This document shows, piece after piece, positions 1 through 9,198 of a DNA stretch of 64,000 nt. Under the pieces are notes generated by a model. That model did not search any database and was not told the DNA's origin. It saw nothing but the letters and a program-made list of their open reading frames with translations. A program made the position numbers and the translations under genes. Numbering within the stretch: position 1 is the first letter of the stretch; the number at the start of each line of letters is the position of its first letter. Source of the DNA: Corynebacterium hansenii (GTDB lineage: Bacteria > Actinomycetota > Actinomycetes > Mycobacteriales > Mycobacteriaceae); the NCBI RefSeq assembly GCF_030408795.1, contig NZ_CP047211.1, forward strand, positions 1,054,001-1,118,000. Reading direction: 5' to 3'.

Positions 1-652
1 ACATGAACTGATCGCGCAGGAATTGCCGCGAGGCCTCCGCCAGTTCGGCGGGTTCGTTGCCCAGGCCCGGGTCGACGCCGGGGATGCCGCGCAGGAAGAT
101 GTCGCGGATCTCGTCGCGGTTGCGGTGGATGGCGGGCACGAGGATGTGCGACGGCTTGTCCTCGCCGAGCTGCACGATCAGCTCGGCCAGGTCCGTTTCG
201 CGGGCGGAGATGCCCGCATCGGCCAGGGCCTCGTTGAGTCCGATTTCCTGCGTGGCCATGGACTTGACCTTGATCACGTCGGTCTCGCCGGTCGCCTTCA
301 CCAGGTCAGTGACGATGGCGTTGGCCTCCGCCGCGTCGCGCGCCCAGTGGACGTGGCCGCCGCGGGCGGTGACGGCGGACTCAAATTGCTCCAGCAGTTC
401 GGGAAGCCGCGCCATGACGTCGCGTTTGATGGCCGAGCCCGCCAGCCGCAGCTTCTCCCAGTCGGGCTTTTCGCCGACGACCGCCGCGCGCTTGGCGCGG
501 ATGGAGTGGGTGGCGTTGCGCAGGTTGGACCGCAGCTGGCCGTTGCGCAGTTCGTGGTGCGCGGCGGCGGTGAATCCCTCGTCGCCGCGCAGGTGGCCGA
601 CGCCGGCGGGCGCGCGCGGGGGCACGGGCAGCCCCAGGTTGACGGGGGTCAT
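1..652 (-). CDS. lutB: Lactate utilisation protein B (iron-sulfur subunit), 5' part only
   Basis: This is the N-terminal 217 residues of a LutB/LldF-type protein; the rest lies beyond the left edge. LutB, with LutA and LutC, forms the cytoplasmic iron-sulfur complex that oxidises L-lactate to pyruvate. The reading frame was followed on the minus strand from ATG at 652. It gives [12 protein letters not shown], then a LUD-type domain with HVHWARDAAEAN, VIKVKSMATQEIGLNEAL and ILVPAIHRNRDEIRDIF, which are typical of the family. The ferredoxin-like cysteines would be in the missing part. A GAAGGAGG ribosome binding site precedes the start, and the ATG overlaps the lutA stop as ATGA, so the two are translationally coupled. 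The family assignment is confident. Confidence 0.88.
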   Translation of the reverse strand, partial: MTPVNLGLPVPPRAPAGVGHLRGDEGFTAAAHHELRNGQLRSNLRNATHSIRAKRAAVVGEKPDWEKLRLAGSAIKRDVMARLPELLEQFESAVTARGGHVHWARDAAEANAIVTDLVKATGETDVIKVKSMATQEIGLNEALADAGISARETDLAELIVQLGEDKPSHILVPAIHRNRDEIRDIFLRGIPGVDPGLGNEPAELAEASRQFLRDQFM

Positions 653-1473
653 CGCGATCCGCCTCCTTCGCGGTCGGCGGGGGCCTGCGCGGGTTGCTTT
701 GCGACGTCGCCGTGCCCGCCGTCCGCCTGATACGGGCGGCGGTGCGTCGACGCGAGAATCTCCGCGATGTGCAGCGCACGGGCCCGGCCGCCGCGCTTGC
801 GCAGCGATCCGCCGATGTTGAGCAGGCAGGAGGCGTCGCCCGCGGTGACGAACTCCGCACCCGTGGATTCGATGTGGCCCACCTTGTCGGCGACCATCGC
901 GGCGGAGGTCTCGGCGTTCTTCACGCTGAAGGTGCCGCCGAATCCGCAGCATTCCTCCGCGGCCGGCAGGTCCACCAGGTCGATGCCCTCCACGGCGCGC
1001 AGCAGCTTCAGGGGCCGGTCGCCGACGTGGAGCACGCGCAGGCTGTGGCACGTGGAGTGGTAGGTCACCCGGTGGGGGAACCACGCGCCGACGTCGGTGA
1101 CGCCGGCGACGTCGACGATGAACTCCGACAAATCCAGCGTCTTGCCGGCGCAGGTGCGGGCGGCGTCGGCCTGTGCGGCGGTGCCGAAGCGGGCGGCGAT
1201 CATCGGGTGCTGGTGGCGCACCGCGCCGGCGCACGACCCCGAGGGCGCCACCACGTAATCGATGGAGGGGTCGGCGAAGACCCCGGCGTAGGCGTCGATC
1301 TGCGGCAGCGCCTCCTCCTGGTATCCGGTGTTGACGTGCATCTGACCGCAGCACGTCTGCTTTTCGGGGAAGACGACGTCGCAGCCGAGGCGGGTGAGAA
1401 CGGCTGCCGTGGCCTGCACCGCCGACGGGAACATCACGTCGCCGACGCAGGTTGCGAATAGCGCGACCTTCAT
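649..1473 (-). CDS. lutA: Lactate utilisation protein A (CCG-domain Fe-S oxidoreductase)
   Basis: Cytoplasmic subunit of the LutABC L-lactate oxidation complex. The 274-residue protein carries the two cysteine-rich CCG modules that define the family: TCCGQ near residue 41 and ECCGFGG near residue 174, which bind an iron-sulfur cluster or mediate heterodisulfide-type chemistry. It starts [16 protein letters not shown], the expected N-terminus. The last 30 or so residues ([14 protein letters not shown] onward) are low complexity and look like a lineage-specific tail. CAGGAG lies just before the ATG. It is first in the lut operon, divergent from argS with 141 bp between them, and overlaps lutB by 4 bp. 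The C-terminal coding DNA contains GCTTTGCGACG at 696-706, a one-base variant of the recurrent 11-mer described under findings. Confidence 0.9.
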   Translation of the reverse strand: MKVALFATCVGDVMFPSAVQATAAVLTRLGCDVVFPEKQTCCGQMHVNTGYQEEALPQIDAYAGVFADPSIDYVVAPSGSCAGAVRHQHPMIAARFGTAAQADAARTCAGKTLDLSEFIVDVAGVTDVGAWFPHRVTYHSTCHSLRVLHVGDRPLKLLRAVEGIDLVDLPAAEECCGFGGTFSVKNAETSAAMVADKVGHIESTGAEFVTAGDASCLLNIGGSLRKRGGRARALHIAEILASTHRRPYQADGGHGDVAKQPAQAPADREGGGSR

Positions 1474-1571
1474 GGTGGCTCCTGGGGTGATGGGCTGGTT
1501 TCCCCGCCGAGTGTACGCCGGACACCAGCGGGCGGAACCGATTCAGACGTCGCTGGTGGGGCAGCGTCGAC

Positions 1572-1582
1572 CGTCGTAAAGC
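1572..1582 (+). repeat. Recurrent 11-mer CGTCGTAAAGC, intergenic copy
   Basis: Exact copy of an 11-base word that occurs seven times in this window, here between lutA and argS and just upstream of the argS -10 element. The flanking bases GCGGGGTCCGC are shared with the near-copy at 57090-57100. Function unknown. Confidence 0.6.
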
Positions 1583-1600
1583 GGGGTCCGCCCCACCCGC

Positions 1601-1606
1601 TAGGAT
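1601..1606 (+). promoter_or_regulatory. -10 element of argS, leaderless type
   Basis: TAGGAT ends 8 nt before the argS ATG. Transcription would begin at or next to the start codon. There is no ribosome binding site, which fits a leaderless mRNA. Confidence 0.6.
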
Positions 1607-1614
1607 GGGCAACC

Positions 1615-3267
1615 ATGACTCCAGCCGAACTCGCCGCCCTGATCCGCGGCCTCGCCGTCGACGTCTTCGCCGAACACGACCTGGACCCGTCCGTGCTGCC
1701 CGAGGAGGTCGTCGTCGAGCGGCCCCGCAACCCCGAGCACGGCGATTACGCGACCAACGTGGCCATGCAGGCCGCGGGCCGCGCCGGCGCGAAGCCGCGC
1801 GACGTCGCCGGTTGGCTGGTGGAGAAGCTCGCGGCGGCGGAGGGCATCGACGAGGCGTCGGTGGCCGGCCCGGGCTTCATCAACATCCGGCTCGGTTCCG
1901 CCGCGCAGGGCAAGATCGTCTCCGAGATCCTCGCCGCCGGCGAGAAGTGGGGCCACGGCGACGACTACGCCGGCACCAGGGTCAACCTCGAGTTCGTCTC
2001 GGCCAACCCGACCGGCCCGATCCACCTCGGCGGCACCCGCTGGGCCGCCGTCGGCGACGCCCTGGGCCGCGTCCTGTCCGCCCGCGGCGCCGACGTGACC
2101 CGCGAGTACTACTTCAACGACCACGGCGGCCAGATCGACCGCTTCGCGCGTTCGCTGGTGGCCGCCGCCAAGGGCGAGCCGACGCCGGAGGACGGTTACG
2201 GCGGCGACTACATCGCCGACATCGCCGCGCAGGTCGTCGCCGCCCACCCGGACGCCCTGGAGGGCGAGCCCGCCGCGGTGCAGGAGCTCTTCCGCGCCGA
2301 GGGCGTGGAGCTGATGTTCGGCCACATCAAGAAGTCGCTGCACGAGTTCGGCACGGACTTCGACGTCTACTTCCACGAGAACTCGCTGTTCGAGTCCGGC
2401 GCCGTCGAGTCGGCGGTGGCGCAGCTGAAGAACGACGGCAAGCTCTACGAGAACGAGGGCGCCTGGTGGCTGAAGTCCACCGACTACGGCGACGACAAGG
2501 ACCGCGTGGTCATCAAGTCCGACGGCAACGCCGCCTACATCGCCGGCGACATCGCCTACGCGAAGGACAAGTTCGACCGCGGCTTCGACCTGTGCATCTA
2601 CATGCTCGGCGCGGACCACCACGGCTACATCGCCCGCCTGAAGGCCGCCGCGGCGGCGCTGGGTTACGACGCCGACGCCGTCGAGGTCCTCATCGGCCAG
2701 ATGGTCAACCTGGTGCGCGACGGCGTGGCCGTGCGCATGTCCAAGCGCGCCGGCACCGTCATCACCCTCGACGACCTGGTCGAGGCGATCGGCATCGACG
2801 CCGCCCGCTACTCCCTGATCCGCTCGTCGGTGGACTCCTCGCTGGACATCGACCTCGCGCTGTGGGCGTCGCAGTCCAACGACAACCCCGTCTACTACGT
2901 GCAGTACGGCCACGCGCGCATCAGCTCCATCGCCCGCCGCGCCGCCGAGGCCGGCGTCACCTCCGAGGGCGCCGACTTCGGGCTGCTGGTCCACGACCGC
3001 GAAGGCGAGCTGATCCGCACCCTCGGCGAATTCCCGGCCGTCGTCGCCGCCGCCGCCCAGCTGCGCGAGCCGCACCGCGTGGCCCGCTACGCCGAGCAGC
3101 TCGCCGGCGTGTTCCACCGCTTCTACGACGCCTGCCAGATCCTGCCCAAGGCCGGCGAAGATTCCGAGCCGCTCCACGCGGCGCGCCTGGGCCTGGCAGA
3201 GGCCACCCGCCGGACCCTGGCCAACGCGCTCGGCCTGCTCGGCGTCACCGCCCCCGAAAGGATGTAG
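1615..3267 (+). CDS. argS: Arginyl-tRNA synthetase
   Basis: Class I aminoacyl-tRNA synthetase charging tRNA-Arg with arginine in the cytoplasm. The 550-residue protein has the N-terminal Add-1 domain (about residues 1-90). The HIGH-type ATP site follows as HLGG at 137-140 within [12 protein letters not shown], then the KMSKS-equivalent MSKR at 375-378, and a C-terminal DALR anticodon-binding domain ending in [12 protein letters not shown]. Length is normal for the family. It starts at the ATG immediately downstream of a -10 hexamer, with no Shine-Dalgarno sequence. lysA follows after 3 nt, and this argS-lysA pairing is characteristic of corynebacteria, where the two genes form an operon. Confidence 0.97.
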   Translation: MTPAELAALIRGLAVDVFAEHDLDPSVLPEEVVVERPRNPEHGDYATNVAMQAAGRAGAKPRDVAGWLVEKLAAAEGIDEASVAGPGFINIRLGSAAQGKIVSEILAAGEKWGHGDDYAGTRVNLEFVSANPTGPIHLGGTRWAAVGDALGRVLSARGADVTREYYFNDHGGQIDRFARSLVAAAKGEPTPEDGYGGDYIADIAAQVVAAHPDALEGEPAAVQELFRAEGVELMFGHIKKSLHEFGTDFDVYFHENSLFESGAVESAVAQLKNDGKLYENEGAWWLKSTDYGDDKDRVVIKSDGNAAYIAGDIAYAKDKFDRGFDLCIYMLGADHHGYIARLKAAAAALGYDADAVEVLIGQMVNLVRDGVAVRMSKRAGTVITLDDLVEAIGIDAARYSLIRSSVDSSLDIDLALWASQSNDNPVYYVQYGHARISSIARRAAEAGVTSEGADFGLLVHDREGELIRTLGEFPAVVAAAAQLREPHRVARYAEQLAGVFHRFYDACQILPKAGEDSEPLHAARLGLAEATRRTLANALGLLGVTAPERM

Positions 3268-3270
3268 CGC

Positions 3271-4611
3271 ATGACCGATCCGACCACCGCCTTCAACGGC
3301 TTGCCCGCCCACGTCTGGCCGCGCAACGCCACCCGCTGCGCCGATGGCGTCGTGTCCATCGCCGGCGTGCCCCTGACCGACATCGCCGAGCGTTTCGGCA
3401 CCCCGGTCATGGTCGTCGACGAGGACGACTTCCGTTCCCGCTGCCGCGACATGGCCCGCGCCTTCGGCGGCGCCGAGCACGTCCACTACGCCTCCAAGGC
3501 GTTCCTGACGCGCACCATCGCCCGCTGGATCGACGAAGAAGGGCTGTCCCTCGACGCCGCGTCGCTCGGCGAGCTGCGCATCGCCCTGCTGGCCGGCTTC
3601 CCCGCCGAGCGCATCACCGCGCACGGCAACAACAAGGACGACGAATTCCTCCGGGCGTGCGTCGACGAGGGCGTCGGCCACGTCGTGCTCGACAGCGACC
3701 AGGAGCTCGAGCGCCTCGACGCCATCGCCGGGGAGGCGGGCCGCGTCCAGCGCGTGATGGTCCGGGTCAAGCCCGGCATCATGGCGCACACGCACGAGTT
3801 CATCGCCACCAGCCACGAGGACCAGAAGTTCGGGTTCTCGCTGGCCTCCGGATCGGCCTACCGCGCCTCGGAGGCCGCCGTGCGCGCCGCCAACCTCGAA
3901 CTGGTCGGCTTGCACTGCCACGTCGGATCGCAGGTCTTCGACGCCCGCGGCTTCACCGCCGCGGCCGATCGCGTCCTCGAGCTGTACTCGCGCATCCACT
4001 CCGAATTGGGCGTAGAGCTCCAGGACCTCGACCTCGGCGGCGGCTACGGCATCGCCTACACCGAGGACGAGCAGCCGCTCGACGTCGACGCGGTCGCCCG
4101 CGATCTGCTCTCGGCGGTGTCCAAGACGGCCGCGGAGCTGGGCATCGAGGCCCCGAACGTGCTCGTCGAGCCCGGCCGCGCGATCGCCGGCCCCGGCACC
4201 GTCACCGTCTACGAGGTCGGCACGGTCAAGGACGTCACCGTCGACGAGGGCACCACCCGCCGCTACCTGTCCGTCGACGGCGGCATGTCGGACAACATCC
4301 GCCCGGCGCTGTACGGCTCGGCGTACGAGGCCCGCGTGGTGTCCCGCAACGTCGGCGGCCGGGTCACCCCGACCCGCATCGTCGGATCCCACTGCGAGTC
4401 CGGCGACATCCTGGTCCGCGACGCGGAGTACCCCGACGACATCCGCCGCGGCGACCTCGTGGCGGTCGCGGCCACCGGCGCGTACACCTACGCGATGTCG
4501 AGCCGGTACAACGCCTTCAACCGCCCGGCGATCGTGTCGGTGCGCGACGGCGAGGTGACGCCCATGATGCGCCGCGAAACCATCGAGGACTTCCTGGCCC
4601 TGGAGGGCTGA
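3271..4611 (+). CDS. lysA: Diaminopimelate decarboxylase
   Basis: PLP enzyme that decarboxylates meso-diaminopimelate to L-lysine, the last step of lysine synthesis. The 446-residue protein is a fold-type III decarboxylase. The PLP lysine is K76 in HYASKAF, a phosphate-binding HCHVGSQ lies at about 215-221, and GGGYGIAY and EPGRAI follow. The cross-subunit catalytic cysteine is C375 in HCESGD. The N-terminal extension with [14 protein letters not shown] is the actinobacterial form. It begins 3 nt after argS, preceded by GAAAGGATG, and is almost certainly cotranscribed and translationally coupled. In this pathway, meso-DAP is also a cell-wall precursor, so the enzyme sits at a branch point. 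Confidence 0.97.
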   Translation: MTDPTTAFNGLPAHVWPRNATRCADGVVSIAGVPLTDIAERFGTPVMVVDEDDFRSRCRDMARAFGGAEHVHYASKAFLTRTIARWIDEEGLSLDAASLGELRIALLAGFPAERITAHGNNKDDEFLRACVDEGVGHVVLDSDQELERLDAIAGEAGRVQRVMVRVKPGIMAHTHEFIATSHEDQKFGFSLASGSAYRASEAAVRAANLELVGLHCHVGSQVFDARGFTAAADRVLELYSRIHSELGVELQDLDLGGGYGIAYTEDEQPLDVDAVARDLLSAVSKTAAELGIEAPNVLVEPGRAIAGPGTVTVYEVGTVKDVTVDEGTTRRYLSVDGGMSDNIRPALYGSAYEARVVSRNVGGRVTPTRIVGSHCESGDILVRDAEYPDDIRRGDLVAVAATGAYTYAMSSRYNAFNRPAIVSVRDGEVTPMMRRETIEDFLALEG

Positions 4612-4698
4612 GAAGAACACCGCCCGGCGCCGCGCCGCCCGGGCGGGGCCGGAGGGTGGCGCCCCTCACCCGACGGGCGAAGGGGAAGGGGCCACCAG

Positions 4699-4704
4699 TA
4701 GGCT
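4699..4704 (+). promoter_or_regulatory. Candidate -10 element for hom-thrB
   Basis: TAGGCT lies 52 nt before the hom ATG in the 145-bp lysA-hom gap, leaving a short leader with the ribosome binding site GGGAGAG at 4748-4754. A GC-rich inverted sequence (GCCCGG...CCGGGC, about 4622-4643) lies between lysA and this element and could separate the two transcripts. Weak support, since no clear -35 is visible. Confidence 0.4.
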
Positions 4705-4756
4705 GATCCGGGACACCGATCCGGTTTGGACACTCGACGAACACAACGGGAGAGCA

Positions 4757-6100
4757 ATGAGCGCGAACAACGAGACCACCTTCAACCCCGGCAAGGGCGA
4801 GGGGCAGTCCGTAGGCGTGGCCATTCTCGGCCTCGGCACCGTCGGCACGCAGGTGCTGCGCCTGCTGGGCGAGAAGGCCGAGGACTTCGAACGCCGCATC
4901 GGCGGCCCCGTCGAGGTCAGGGGCGTCGCGGTGAGCGACAAGTCGAAGCCCCGCCCGGGCATCGACCCCGACCTGATCACCGACGACGCCTACTCGCTCG
5001 TCGAGCGCGACGACATCGACCTGGTCGTCGAGGTCATCGGCGGCATCGATTACCCGCGCCGCGTGGTGCTCGCCGCCCTGCGCGCCGGCAAGTCCGTGGT
5101 CACCGCCAACAAGGCCCTCGTGGCCGCGCACGGCGCCGAGCTTTCCGACGCCGCCGAGTCCTCCGGCGCCGACCTCTTCTTCGAGGCCGCCGTCGCCGCC
5201 GCCATCCCGATCGTCGGCCCGCTGCGCCGCTCGCTGGCGGGCGACACGGTGAACAAGGTCGTCGGCATCGTCAACGGCACCACCAACTTCATCCTCGACG
5301 CGATGGACTCCACCGGCGCCGACTACGACGAGATGCTGGCCGAGGCCACCCGCCTGGGCTACGCCGAAGCCGACCCGACCGCCGACGTCGAGGGCCACGA
5401 CGCCGCCTCCAAGGCCGCGATCCTGTCCTCGCTGGCCTTCCACACGCGCGTCACCGCCGACGACGTCCACTGCGAGGGCATCACCGACATCACCGCCGAG
5501 GACATCGCCGCCGCCCAGGCCGCCGACTGCACCATCAAGCTGCTGGCCACCTGCGAACGCGTGAAGGACGAGTCCGGCAACGAGGGCATCTCCGCGCGCG
5601 TGTACCCGGCGCTGATCCCGCGCCGCCACCCGCTGGCCACCGTCCGCGAGTCGTTCAACGCCGTGTTCATCGTCGCCGAGGCCGCGGGCAACCTGATGCT
5701 GTACGGCAACGGCGCCGGCGGCAACCCGACCGCGTCGGCGGTGCTCGGCGACGTGGTCGCCGCGGCCCGCAACATCGTCCTCGGCGGCCGCGCCCCGGGC
5801 GACTCGACCTACGCCGAGCTGCCGATCCTCGACTTCGGCGAGGTGCGCACCCGCTACCACATCGACCTCCACGTCGACGACCGCCTGGGCGTGCTCGCCG
5901 AGGTCGCGCAGACCTTCGCCGACCACGGCATTTCGCTGCGCACCGTCCGCCAGGAGGGCGCGAACCCGGGTGCCCGGCTGGTGATCATCACCCACCGCGC
6001 CAAGGAGAAGGAGCTCGAGGCCACCGTCGACGCGCTGTCGAAGCTCGACGCCGTCCTCGAGGTCAACTCCGTCATCCGCATCGAGGGAATGGACATCTGA
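4757..6100 (+). CDS. hom: Homoserine dehydrogenase
   Basis: NAD(P)H-dependent reduction of aspartate semialdehyde to homoserine, the branch point towards threonine, isoleucine and methionine. The 447-residue protein has a Rossmann glycine motif GLGTVG at 25-30 and the conserved catalytic and substrate region GTTNFIL...[18 protein letters not shown]-terminal ACT domain (about 369-445, starting [17 protein letters not shown]) is the usual site of threonine feedback inhibition. Length and order match the C. glutamicum enzyme. The start is supported by GGGAGAG 5 nt upstream. thrB begins 2 nt after the stop codon, so the two form an operon. Confidence 0.96.
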   Translation: MSANNETTFNPGKGEGQSVGVAILGLGTVGTQVLRLLGEKAEDFERRIGGPVEVRGVAVSDKSKPRPGIDPDLITDDAYSLVERDDIDLVVEVIGGIDYPRRVVLAALRAGKSVVTANKALVAAHGAELSDAAESSGADLFFEAAVAAAIPIVGPLRRSLAGDTVNKVVGIVNGTTNFILDAMDSTGADYDEMLAEATRLGYAEADPTADVEGHDAASKAAILSSLAFHTRVTADDVHCEGITDITAEDIAAAQAADCTIKLLATCERVKDESGNEGISARVYPALIPRRHPLATVRESFNAVFIVAEAAGNLMLYGNGAGGNPTASAVLGDVVAAARNIVLGGRAPGDSTYAELPILDFGEVRTRYHIDLHVDDRLGVLAEVAQTFADHGISLRTVRQEGANPGARLVIITHRAKEKELEATVDALSKLDAVLEVNSVIRIEGMDI

Positions 6101-6102
6101 CG

Positions 6103-7029
6103 ATGGTGCAGGAACTGCTGCCGGGCCAGAAGGTCCGGGTGACGGTGCCGGCATCGTCCGCCAACCTGGGCCCCGGCTTCGACACCCTCGGCCTGGCGCT
6201 GTCGATCCACGACACCGTCGAGGTGGAGGTCACCGAGGGCGGCGTCGAGGTCGAGCTCCACGGGGAGGGCGCCGAGGAGCTGCCCACCAACGAGTCCCAC
6301 CTGGTGGTCCGCGCCATCCGCGCGGGCTTGCGCGCCGCGGGCATGGAGGCTCCCGGCCTGCGGGTGGTCTGCCACAACTCCATCCCGCAGTCGCGCGGGC
6401 TGGGGTCGTCGGCGGCCGCCGCGGTCGCCGGCGTCGCCGCGGCCAACGGCCTGTGCGGGTTCCCGCTGTCGGAGGACCAGATGATCCAGGAGGCCTCCGT
6501 CTTCGAAGGCCATCCCGACAACGCCGCCGCGTCCGTGCTGGGCGGGGCCGTCGTCAGCTGGACCGACAAGCCCGTCGACGGCCGCACGGCGCCGCAGTAC
6601 CGGGCCGTGGGCCTGGACGTGCACCCGGACATCCGGGCCACCGCGCTGGTGCCGTCGTTCCATGCGTCGACCAATGCCGTGCGCCAGGTGCTGCCCAGCG
6701 ACGTCAGCCACATCGACGCCCGCTTCAACGTCTCCCGCGTGGCCGTCATGGTCACCGCCCTGACCAATCATCCGGAGCTGCTGTGGGAGGGCACGCGCGA
6801 CCGCCTGCACCAGACCTACCGCGCCGAGGTGCTGCCGGTCACCGCGGAGTGGGTCAACCGCCTGCGCAACCGCGGGTACGCCGCGTTCCTGTCGGGCGCC
6901 GGCCCGACGTGCCTGGTCCTGTCGACCGGCGAGATCCCGGACAAGGTGCTCGACGAGGCCCGCGAGGCCGGCATCAAGGTCATGGAGCTGACCGTCGCCG
7001 GGCCCGTCCAGGTCGAGGTGGAGGGCTAG
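6103..7029 (+). CDS. thrB: Homoserine kinase
   Basis: GHMP-family kinase that phosphorylates L-homoserine with ATP, feeding threonine synthase. The 308-residue protein begins [27 protein letters not shown] across successive family motifs. The ATP-binding glycine/serine loop SRGLGSSAA lies at about 97-105, and the third GHMP motif ([10 protein letters not shown]) is near the C-terminus. The start is the ATG at 6103, 2 nt after the hom stop; the upstream region in the same frame is only a shadow of hom. It is the second gene of a hom-thrB operon. The 60-bp gap to the convergent ligase gene contains GCTTGGCGACG (7042-7052), a degenerate relative of the recurrent 11-mer. Confidence 0.96.
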   Translation: MVQELLPGQKVRVTVPASSANLGPGFDTLGLALSIHDTVEVEVTEGGVEVELHGEGAEELPTNESHLVVRAIRAGLRAAGMEAPGLRVVCHNSIPQSRGLGSSAAAAVAGVAAANGLCGFPLSEDQMIQEASVFEGHPDNAAASVLGGAVVSWTDKPVDGRTAPQYRAVGLDVHPDIRATALVPSFHASTNAVRQVLPSDVSHIDARFNVSRVAVMVTALTNHPELLWEGTRDRLHQTYRAEVLPVTAEWVNRLRNRGYAAFLSGAGPTCLVLSTGEIPDKVLDEAREAGIKVMELTVAGPVQVEVEG

Positions 7030-7089
7030 CCTCCCTCGGCTGCTTGGCGACGGCGCCGGCCGTCGTCGAGCGGCCCCGCCCGGCAGGGC

Positions 7090-8808
7090 CTACCGCTCGC
7101 CCGGGCCCTTCAGCTTGATGACCTCCAGCTCGCCCGCCGCCAGGTGGGCGCGGAGGTCCTTTTTGTCGAACTTGTCCACCGACGTCTTGTCGATGTGGTC
7201 GACGAAGGCCCAGTAGTCGGGGAGCATCCACTTGGGCAGCTTCGGGCGCAGCTCGTCGCGGAGCTTCTCCGCCTGCCCGCGATCGGCCGGGACGTCCGGG
7301 TAGAGGACGGTGACGGCCAGCGGGCGCTCGCCCCACTTGTCGTCCGGCACGCCGATGACGGCGCACTCGACGACCTCCTGCGATTCCATGACCAGGTTCT
7401 CCAGCTGCACGGAGTAGATCCATTCGCCGCCGGAGCGGATGACGTCCTTCGCGCGGTCCTGGACCGTCAGGTACCCGTCGCGCGTGATGGAGCCGACGTC
7501 GCCGGTGCGCAGCCAGCCGTCGGCGGTGAAGCGCGCATCGGCGGTGTCGACCTCGTCGCCGCGGAAGACGTGCGCGTCGCCGCCGTCGTCCTCTTCGGGC
7601 GAGTGGTAGTACGCGCCGGTGACGGTGTTGCCGCGGACCTGCAGTTCGCCCTGGTTGCGGTCGTGGAGGTCGAGGATGCGGCCCTCTTCGTCGACGATGC
7701 GGAAGTCCATGATGTCGGGGAAGCGGCCCTGGCTGACGCGGTAGCGCTGGCGGGCTTCGCCGGATGCGCCCGACGGCGGCCTGGCGACGGTGCCCACCGG
7801 CGACGTTTCGGTCATGCCCCATAGGTGGATGACGTCGACGCCGTAGCGCTCCTCCCACATGCGGATCAGCGCCGGCGGGGCGGGGGAGCCGCCGACGAAG
7901 ATGTCCTGCAGGCTCATCCGCTCCGGCGGGTTGTTCAGGTAATGGACCATCAGCGAGATCCACAGGGTGGGCACGCCCTGCGCCACGCGGGGCAGGGAGG
8001 TGGCGATGATCTCCGCCAGCCGCGGCGCCGACAGATCCGCGCCGGGGAAGACCAGCGGAGCGCCGCAGGCGAAGCTCGCCAGCGGGACGCCCCAGCTCAG
8101 GACGTGGTAGATGGGCACGCAGCACAGCCACGGGGTGCCGTGGGCGATGGCGAAGGAATCGGTGGTGCGCAGGTTGAGGCTGTGCAGGTACAGCGACCGG
8201 TGCGAGTAGATGATGCCCTTCGGGGCGCCCTCGGTGCCCGTGGAGTAGCACATCGCCGCGCCGAGGGTTTCGTCGAGTTCCGGCCAGTCGAAGGTGGTCG
8301 GGCGGCCGTCGAGAAGCGTCTCGTACGAGTACCAGTCCAGGCCCTCCGGCAGGTGCGCGGCGGCCTCATCCAGGCCGGACGTGCCGATGAAGACCACCGC
8401 CCGCACGCCCGGGCACTCCGGCAGCATGCGGCCCAGGCTCTCGGCGAGCGCCGGATCGCAGACGATGACCTCGTCGTGGGCGTGGTTGATGATGTGCACG
8501 ATCTGGTCGTCCATCAGCTGCTGGTTCAGCGGCTGGAACACCGCGCCCATCGACGCCACGCCCAGGAACACCTCGAGGTGCTCGGCGCAGTTGTACATCA
8601 GCGTGCCCACGCGCTGGTCGCCGTCGATGCCCAGTTCGTCGCGCAGGGCATTGGCGAAGGCGGATGCGCGGGACGCGATGGTGGCGAAGGTGGTGATCTC
8701 GGGCCCGTCCGCGTGCCACGAGGTCACGGTGGTGTTCGCGTGGATCGTGCGGCCGTATTCGAGGATCCTCGCCACCGACAGCGGGATTTCCTGCATCGTG
8801 CTGCGCAT
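7090..8808 (-). CDS. Acyl-CoA synthetase (AMP-dependent ligase superfamily)
   Basis: Adenylate-forming enzyme expected to activate a fatty or other carboxylic acid to its CoA thioester via an acyl-AMP. The 572-residue protein has the standard motifs: phosphate-binding loop YSTGTEGAPKG (188-198), A5 GMTETSP, A7 GWLRTGD, A8 DRAKDVIRSGGEWI, and the catalytic A10 lysine region KTSVDKFDKK near the end. The loop reads YSTGTEG where YTSGTTG is commoner, a tolerated variant. The overall pattern resembles medium/long-chain FadD-type ligases, but the substrate cannot be read from sequence. It is transcribed alone, convergent with thrB and divergent from rho, from a leaderless-type promoter. Confidence 0.85.
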   Translation of the reverse strand: MRSTMQEIPLSVARILEYGRTIHANTTVTSWHADGPEITTFATIASRASAFANALRDELGIDGDQRVGTLMYNCAEHLEVFLGVASMGAVFQPLNQQLMDDQIVHIINHAHDEVIVCDPALAESLGRMLPECPGVRAVVFIGTSGLDEAAAHLPEGLDWYSYETLLDGRPTTFDWPELDETLGAAMCYSTGTEGAPKGIIYSHRSLYLHSLNLRTTDSFAIAHGTPWLCCVPIYHVLSWGVPLASFACGAPLVFPGADLSAPRLAEIIATSLPRVAQGVPTLWISLMVHYLNNPPERMSLQDIFVGGSPAPPALIRMWEERYGVDVIHLWGMTETSPVGTVARPPSGASGEARQRYRVSQGRFPDIMDFRIVDEEGRILDLHDRNQGELQVRGNTVTGAYYHSPEEDDGGDAHVFRGDEVDTADARFTADGWLRTGDVGSITRDGYLTVQDRAKDVIRSGGEWIYSVQLENLVMESQEVVECAVIGVPDDKWGERPLAVTVLYPDVPADRGQAEKLRDELRPKLPKWMLPDYWAFVDHIDKTSVDKFDKKDLRAHLAAGELEVIKLKGPGER

Positions 8809-8814
8809 GTGTAC

Positions 8815-8820
8815 AGATTA
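8815..8820 (-). promoter_or_regulatory. -10 element of the acyl-CoA synthetase gene, leaderless type
   Basis: On the minus strand TAATCT ends 6 nt before the ATG at 8808, with no ribosome binding site in between. Confidence 0.6.
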
Positions 8821-9198
8821 GCCCGAAGGCTCCCCCGACACGCCGCCCCCGGGCCCCGGTTGCCCCGCGGCGACGGCGGCGATTACTCTTGTGTCCCAGG
8901 ACGCCGCGACGTAGACCGCCGGACCGCTCCGCCATCCCATTTCATTTCACCGCCGCCCGCATCGCCGGGCGACGGGGGTTGACGCCAGGTCCCGCGATCG
9001 GCACCTGATCGCCCCCGGGGATTCGATGGGGGCGCGATGAACCCCGCGGCGCCAGCACCCCACGACACCCGCGCGACGGGATCGGCCGCCAGATGCGGCC
9101 GGGTTGATCGGGGCCCCGCAGTCCCGGCCCCCGCTTCGAGCCGCACCGGCTTTTCGGTGCAGGCCACGATGTCGAGGGAAAAACACGAAAGGATTTCC
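8821..9198 (+). other. rho upstream region and probable 5' leader
   Basis: A 378-bp stretch without a convincing gene. It should contain the rho promoter and a long leader. Visible elements are GATTACTCT near 8880 as a possible -10 region, a small hairpin GCACCG/CGGTGC at 9143-9160, and the rho ribosome binding site GAAAGGA at 9187-9193. Long rho leaders are autoregulated in some bacteria, but nothing here shows that directly. Confidence 0.4.

Noticed and set aside
1600..4620. 1006-residue open frame on the minus strand across argS and lysA
   Set aside because: An antisense shadow produced by GC-rich codon bias. The plus strand carries argS and lysA with full motif sets, and the shadow protein is repetitive Val/Gly/Asp with no domain.
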